From positions 1,674,001 through 1,738,000 of the forward strand of contig CBDDCD010000003.1 of assembly GCA_965226025.1 (NCBI GenBank): 64,000 bases of DNA, read 5' to 3'. The stretch comes from Moanibacter sp965226025 (GTDB lineage: Bacteria; Verrucomicrobiota; Verrucomicrobiia; Opitutales; UBA2987). A program made the position numbers and the translations under genes. Below the pieces are notes generated by a model that searched no databases, was not told the origin of the DNA, and was given only the letters and a program-made list of their open reading frames with translations. Shown one piece after another: positions 60,282 to 64,000 of the stretch (its first letter is position 1; the number at the start of each line of letters is the position of its first letter).

Positions 60282-61910
60282 GTGCCTTTGGTGAACAAGT
60301 GCCTTTCGAGTGCCCTCGGGGCAGGCTTCATCCTTTTCACGATCTGGGGGTGTGAGCAGCCGCCGATTCGGACGATTCGGCCTCAATCGCAGTCTGAATA
60401 CGGCGAAGTGGAGAATTTCGCTCTGCTCGATCATCTCGGCCGCTTCCATGAACTCTATTACTATTCCGATGCAAGGGCGATTGTGCTCTTCATTCAAGGG
60501 AACGGTTGTCCGATCGTCCGCAACACGATCCCAGCCCTCAAGCAAATCGAAAAGGACTTTAGGGACCGCAACATCGTCTTCCTGATGCTCAATGCCAACT
60601 TGCAAGACAACCGGACGAACATTGCCCAGGAAGCACGAGAGTTTGGCGTCACCATACCGATCCTGATCGATGAGACTCAGTTGATTGCCGAGTCTCTCAA
60701 CCTCACCCGAACCGCCGAGGTTCTCGTTATCGAACCAAAAGGTTGGCAGATTGTCTATCGAGGGCCGGTTGATGATCGCCTTGGATATGAAACCCAGAGA
60801 CAGGCGGCGGCACGACACTTTCTGATTGAAGCCTTGAATGATCTGCTGGCAGGCCAACCCATCAAGGTGGAGGAATCAATTTCTCTCACCCATTGGATTG
60901 AAGCCGGCTCCGAAAAAGGCGAGGCGCCTGATCCACTCTTAGATGACCCTCCGGCGCCTTCGGCTGAGTGGCCTTTGGGAGAGCCTGATCTGATCCTTGA
61001 AGGATCGCCTCAGCGGATTCCTGCCACGGGGATCGTCGACTATCGCTACACGTCAGTCAAAGTTCTCTTAGAAAAGGGTGTCTGGATAAGCGCTGCCCAT
61101 CTCAAGCCGAGTAACCCTAGAGTTCTTCACCACGCGTTGGCCTTCGTCCCGGACGAAAAGAAAGATGAACCTCAAGGATTCTTCAGGAAAGTTTACGAGC
61201 GTGCTCGGTGGCTGAAACGGAGGTTCACGAAAGGTGGCCGTTCATCGGCCTCCTTGATCGATCCAGCCGAATTGTTTCATGGAAACCCTTGGTACGAGAC
61301 AATCTTCACGAAGTACAATCCAGGAATGACGGGAGAGGTCTTTCCAGAGGGAACCGGACGCTTTCTTCCCGCCGGGTCGCATATAGTCCTTCAGCTGCAC
61401 TATACAACAACCGGACGAGAAGAGACCGATAATCCCCGCCTCGGCCTCTACCTCTCTGATAAACCTCCGGAGCACGAGCTAAAGATCACGGCCGCTATCA
61501 ATCAGGAGTTCTCCATTCCGCCTGGTGCCAAACACCACGAGGTTAGCGCCGACTACCTTTTTGAAAGGGACGTCATTCTTTACAAGATGCAGTCGCATAT
61601 GCACTACCGAGGGAGGCAGATGAGTTTCGAAGCGACGTTTCCAAACGGAAGAAAGGAGCTTTTCCTCTCAATACCTCACTATCAGTTCAATTGGCAGAAG
61701 TTGTACGAACTCGAAGAACCCAGATTTCTTCCCGCCGGAACCCGCATCCGATGCCGAGGGTCGTTCGACAATTCAATCCAAAATCCCGCCAACCCCGATC
61801 CCTCCAAGTGGGTGAAATGGGGTCTCCAGAGTTCTGACGAGATGTTCATCGGGTATCTTGTTTATAGGGAAGTGGATTTAGAGAGTGGAGGTGCGGGGAA
61901 TCGACAGTAG
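60282..61910 (+). CDS. Lipoprotein: redoxin domain fused to copper type II ascorbate-dependent monooxygenase-like domain
   Basis: 542 residues. A short leader ends FILFTIWGC, a probable lipobox. Residues ~40-190 resemble an AhpC/TSA-type redoxin (VENFALLDHLGRFHELYYYS, FIQGNGCPIVRNTIPALKQI), with one Cys where C-x-x-C would be. The C-terminal ~300 residues resemble PHM/DBH-type copper monooxygenases, with candidate ligands in VLHHALAF, IVLQLHYTT and MQSHMHYRGRQM. Such fusions are frequent in Planctomycetes and Verrucomicrobiota with no known substrate. GTG at 60282 or at 60291. Confidence 0.75.
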   Translation: MPLVNKCLSSALGAGFILFTIWGCEQPPIRTIRPQSQSEYGEVENFALLDHLGRFHELYYYSDARAIVLFIQGNGCPIVRNTIPALKQIEKDFRDRNIVFLMLNANLQDNRTNIAQEAREFGVTIPILIDETQLIAESLNLTRTAEVLVIEPKGWQIVYRGPVDDRLGYETQRQAAARHFLIEALNDLLAGQPIKVEESISLTHWIEAGSEKGEAPDPLLDDPPAPSAEWPLGEPDLILEGSPQRIPATGIVDYRYTSVKVLLEKGVWISAAHLKPSNPRVLHHALAFVPDEKKDEPQGFFRKVYERARWLKRRFTKGGRSSASLIDPAELFHGNPWYETIFTKYNPGMTGEVFPEGTGRFLPAGSHIVLQLHYTTTGREETDNPRLGLYLSDKPPEHELKITAAINQEFSIPPGAKHHEVSADYLFERDVILYKMQSHMHYRGRQMSFEATFPNGRKELFLSIPHYQFNWQKLYELEEPRFLPAGTRIRCRGSFDNSIQNPANPDPSKWVKWGLQSSDEMFIGYLVYREVDLESGGAGNRQ

Positions 61911-62468
61911 ATCACGATTAAGATTCACGATGGGAGAGGGGAAGGCAAGGATCCACAAGACCACGAACGCGCAGCTGATCAGCAGATAGGCGGCGAGATG
62001 AGGAAGGATCCGCGGAAGTGTGATCATGATCGCCAACAGCGCCCAGAAAACGATGGGAAGCCGGAGTAGCGCGGATCGGACTGCTCCCAGTCCTCTGAGC
62101 GCGATATCAGAGTCAAGGTTCAGCTCGATGCCATCTGTGTTCTTCGTGACTTTCAAGTAATCATCAAAATCAAAGTGCACCTGAAGAGTAATGAAGCAGA
62201 TACCCATAACGTGAGCGAATGTGGGTTTTGAATATTGTTTGGGTTTCCTGTTAGACTCCTTCTCCATGGTGGCGTGGTGGCTATGGTAAATTGCTCGGTA
62301 CAACCGCGTTCCCGGCAGCGGCCCGGGATCGATGATCTCAAAATCCTCATTGAAGAACGCGAAGGCCTGAGGATGACCAGGGAAACTAAGGAAAGCACGG
62401 CAGCGAATTGGGATCAAGGATTCCGCACGCTGGTGCCTATTGACAGATTGATCAGATTCCGCTACCAA
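61878..62468 (-). CDS. Hypothetical membrane protein
   Basis: 196 residues, not recognised. Two hydrophobic helices near the C-terminus (LPIVFWALLAIMITLPRI and AAYLLISCAFVVLWILAF), a soluble N-terminal region with FNEDFEIIDPGPLPGTRLYR. Its 3' end overlaps that of the convergent redoxin gene by about 30 bp. The start is uncertain. Confidence 0.45.
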   Translation of the reverse strand: MVAESDQSVNRHQRAESLIPIRCRAFLSFPGHPQAFAFFNEDFEIIDPGPLPGTRLYRAIYHSHHATMEKESNRKPKQYSKPTFAHVMGICFITLQVHFDFDDYLKVTKNTDGIELNLDSDIALRGLGAVRSALLRLPIVFWALLAIMITLPRILPHLAAYLLISCAFVVLWILAFPSPIVNLNRDLLSIPRTSTL

Positions 62469-62506
62469 ATCATCCTATACTATATTTCAACCTGATGGAG
62501 GTAGTT

Positions 62507-63214
62507 ATGTCGGGAAACAGTCGAAGCGTCTTGTCACTCGCCTTGGTCTTTGTTTGGGCAGCTTTCTGCCTGCCTGCCGAGGCCATGAGAATCAATTGGG
62601 CCACTACCGAGAGTGGAAGTGGACTGGGTACCAACGCGCTGCTCGAACCGGGTAACGATGCGGCGCCCACCACGGTTTCGGTCACCTACGGGTCGTTCGG
62701 TGGATCGGGAAGCCCGCCGGAGTCGGTGATCTATGGTTCCGCCGCGCTCGCAGGGGCTTTTGGAATCGGCATCGGTGACCTCAACATCGTGGACTTCGTG
62801 CTGTTCGACGGAAACTCGAATCTCTTCACGGGAGTAGAAGATGCCAAGATGGATTTTACGGATGGGGTGAACTCTGTTACGATCAATCACGTCAACCTCC
62901 TCGCGCAGTCCGGTGTTTTCAGCGAGGGAAACATCTCTAAATTCGATTATAACAACCTTTTCGGCGCATCCTTGCCCTTGGCCACCCCTACGGCCGTCGG
63001 CTTCCTGCTCCTGGATCTCACCGCGCTGGGGATCGACGTGGATGCTGCCGGATTCACCGCCGCGATTGTTGGGGCAGACCCAACCCTTCCGGGTTTAAAA
63101 GTGCCCGATCTCCACGGCCTTGGTGTCATCGCCGCTGTCCCTGAGCCCTCCTCGGTCGCTCTCTTTGCGATTGGGCTGGCGGCGGTGTTGGTAGTCGCAA
63201 CGCGAAGGCGTTAG
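62507..63214 (+). CDS. PEP-CTERM sorting-domain protein
   Basis: 235 residues. Signal peptide (LSLALVFVWAAFCLPAEA), a beta-rich exported domain, and the C-terminal tag VPEPSSVALFAIGLAAVLVVATRRR: PEP motif, hydrophobic helix and basic end. Such proteins are cut by exosortase and are linked to exopolysaccharide. ATG at 62507 is preceded by GGAGG at 62497-62501 at proper spacing; the ATG at 62495 would place the start inside the ribosome site. Confidence 0.92.
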   Translation: MSGNSRSVLSLALVFVWAAFCLPAEAMRINWATTESGSGLGTNALLEPGNDAAPTTVSVTYGSFGGSGSPPESVIYGSAALAGAFGIGIGDLNIVDFVLFDGNSNLFTGVEDAKMDFTDGVNSVTINHVNLLAQSGVFSEGNISKFDYNNLFGASLPLATPTAVGFLLLDLTALGIDVDAAGFTAAIVGADPTLPGLKVPDLHGLGVIAAVPEPSSVALFAIGLAAVLVVATRRR

Positions 63215-63260
63215 TCGGGGAATCTTGCTAACCTTTTCAGCTTCTTCTTCTGGGCAAATG

Positions 63261-63449
63261 GCTCCCCCGGTCTTGTGCCGGGGTGGCGTTGGCTGTATGG
63301 CTACATACCGCGACTGAGAAAACATGCCCCTCCTCAGGCTTTCTACCCCAGCCGGCGGCTGGGGTAGAAAGCCTGAGGAGGGGCTCGTGAAGGGCAAGCG
63401 TTGAGTAGCCGAGAATCAGCGCCACCCCGGCACAAGACCGGGGGGAGCC
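63261..63449. repeat. Composite hairpin element B (outer arms plus 28-bp inner stem)
   Basis: Outer arms GCTCCCCCGGTCTTGTGCCG (63261) and CGGCACAAGACCGGGGGGAG (to 63449); inner perfect 28-bp stem 63326-63353 / 63357-63384 (GCCCCTCCTCAGG...ACCCCAGCC) with GGC loop. Same plan as 18752-18936, and again just after a gene. Confidence 0.87.
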
Positions 63450-63518
63450 TCAGACACGCCAATCACGTACAATCTTACAGGTTTCCGGACTCGTCGTTCT
63501 TTAGAACGGGGAGATCTT

Positions 63519-63589
63519 GCTAGGAGCCTGTCGGAAGGATTATTTCTCTTACGCCGCAGTCGAAAGACAGTATCCGACAGACTCATAGC
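63519..63589. repeat. Dispersed palindromic repeat, 71-bp variant
   Basis: GCTAGGAGCCTGTCGGAAGG ... TATCCGACAGACTCATAGC; the interior (TTATTTCTCTTACGCCGC) is unlike other copies. It ends two bases before the cupin gene's start codon. Confidence 0.8.
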
Positions 63590-63591
63590 CA

Positions 63592-64000
63592 ATGTCTAAC
63601 GATCTCCTCAGATTCATAACTCCGGAAGACGTCCAAGTTGAGCAACTGCCATGGGGTCCCCACGAATGGATCAGCCGTGTCGGACTCACCCGGGCGGAAA
63701 ACCTCATGCTGGTAAGGGTGACGATGCCTCCCGGCGAGGCCCATAAGTTTCACCGTCATCCCCAAATGGAAGAGATCATCTACATCCTGGAGGGGAGGGC
63801 AGAGCAATGGGTCGACCAAAAATCGCAGCTTCTCGGTCCAGGCGATGCGGCCCATATCCCCGTAGGCACGGTGCATGGGACATACAATGCGGGGGAATCG
63901 GATCTGGTCTTTTTGGCCATCCTGTCGCCGGCGTTGTTTGATGGGCCTGCTTTGGTCGATGTCTCCGAGGAAGCGCCTTGGGTCAATCTGAGAGATAATG
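63592..64000 (+). CDS. Cupin domain protein, partial (runs off the window end)
   Basis: At least 136 residues, frame open at 64000. Cupin motifs HKFHRHPQMEEIIYILEGRAEQWV (first) and GDAAHIPVGTVHGTYNAG (second) supply the three His and one Glu of the metal site. The ATG at 63592 follows the dispersed repeat directly, which therefore must provide or contain its ribosome-binding region. Confidence 0.88.
   Translation, partial: MSNDLLRFITPEDVQVEQLPWGPHEWISRVGLTRAENLMLVRVTMPPGEAHKFHRHPQMEEIIYILEGRAEQWVDQKSQLLGPGDAAHIPVGTVHGTYNAGESDLVFLAILSPALFDGPALVDVSEEAPWVNLRDN

Noticed and set aside
1..64000. tRNA or rRNA genes
   Set aside because: None was recognised by eye on either strand; a tRNA scan was not possible here, so small ones could have been missed.

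Overview
The window looks like a chromosomal piece of a Gram-negative bacterium, most likely of the Verrucomicrobiota (Opitutia-like). The clues are an LpxC-FabZ fusion followed by lpxA, a PEP-CTERM exported protein, a TonB-dependent receptor, a secreted beta-helix protein ending in the ENW...HRFYR tail common in that phylum, and many Gfo/Idh/MocA oxidoreductases with cupin, amidohydrolase and phytanoyl-CoA dioxygenase genes. This is inference; no rRNA or tRNA was recognised. Recent insertion sequences, frameshifts, in-frame stops and truncated genes suggest a genome in active decay or expansion.

Layout. 1-6 kb: partial aldehyde dehydrogenase, SGNH-like membrane protein, broken sulfatase, DUF1152 protein, oxidoreductase, VanY-type peptidase. 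6-11 kb: a nest of three mobile elements (ISAs1-type carrying a DUF4338/DruA domain; an ISNCY-like element; an IS200-type element inside the latter). 11-21 kb: P450, acyl-CoA ligase, NCS2 purine permease, TonB receptor, adenine deaminase. 21-29 kb: receiver-domain protein, an IS110 element, a type II secretion/type IV pilus cluster, DUF192 lipoprotein. 29-34 kb: M24 peptidase, heptose kinase, and gmhB split by a second ISNCY-like copy. 34-42 kb: argS, pyrimidine-nucleoside phosphorylase, efp, lpxC-fabZ, lpxA, oxidoreductase. 42-50 kb: membrane proteins, an IS1634-type element split by the third ISNCY-like copy, and a DUF4338-Tn5-type transposase fusion. 50-64 kb: oxidoreductases, transaldolase, cupins, beta-helix protein, HepT/MntA pair, cyclophilin, amidohydrolase, truncated dioxygenase, redoxin/copper-monooxygenase-like fusion, PEP-CTERM protein.

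The most striking system is the IS110 element at 21892-23605. Its 5' non-coding end folds, by eye, into a bridge-RNA-like structure. One internal loop carries guides matching the target in which the element sits; the next carries guides matching the element's own two ends. Joining right and left ends would build a TTGACG-17-TATAGT promoter ahead of this RNA. The target is a copy of a dispersed palindromic repeat family (TAGGA-n-TCTGTCGG...CCGACAGA-n-TCCTA) with about a dozen copies here; several of them mark the edges of truncated or refashioned genes.

Other notable points: DUF4338 fused to two unrelated DDE transposases; hairpin elements with conserved outer arms but unrelated 28-bp inner stems; 25 perfect GATC-containing 7-bp repeats at an oxidoreductase start; and ArgRS and nucleoside-phosphorylase homologues lacking signature catalytic motifs.
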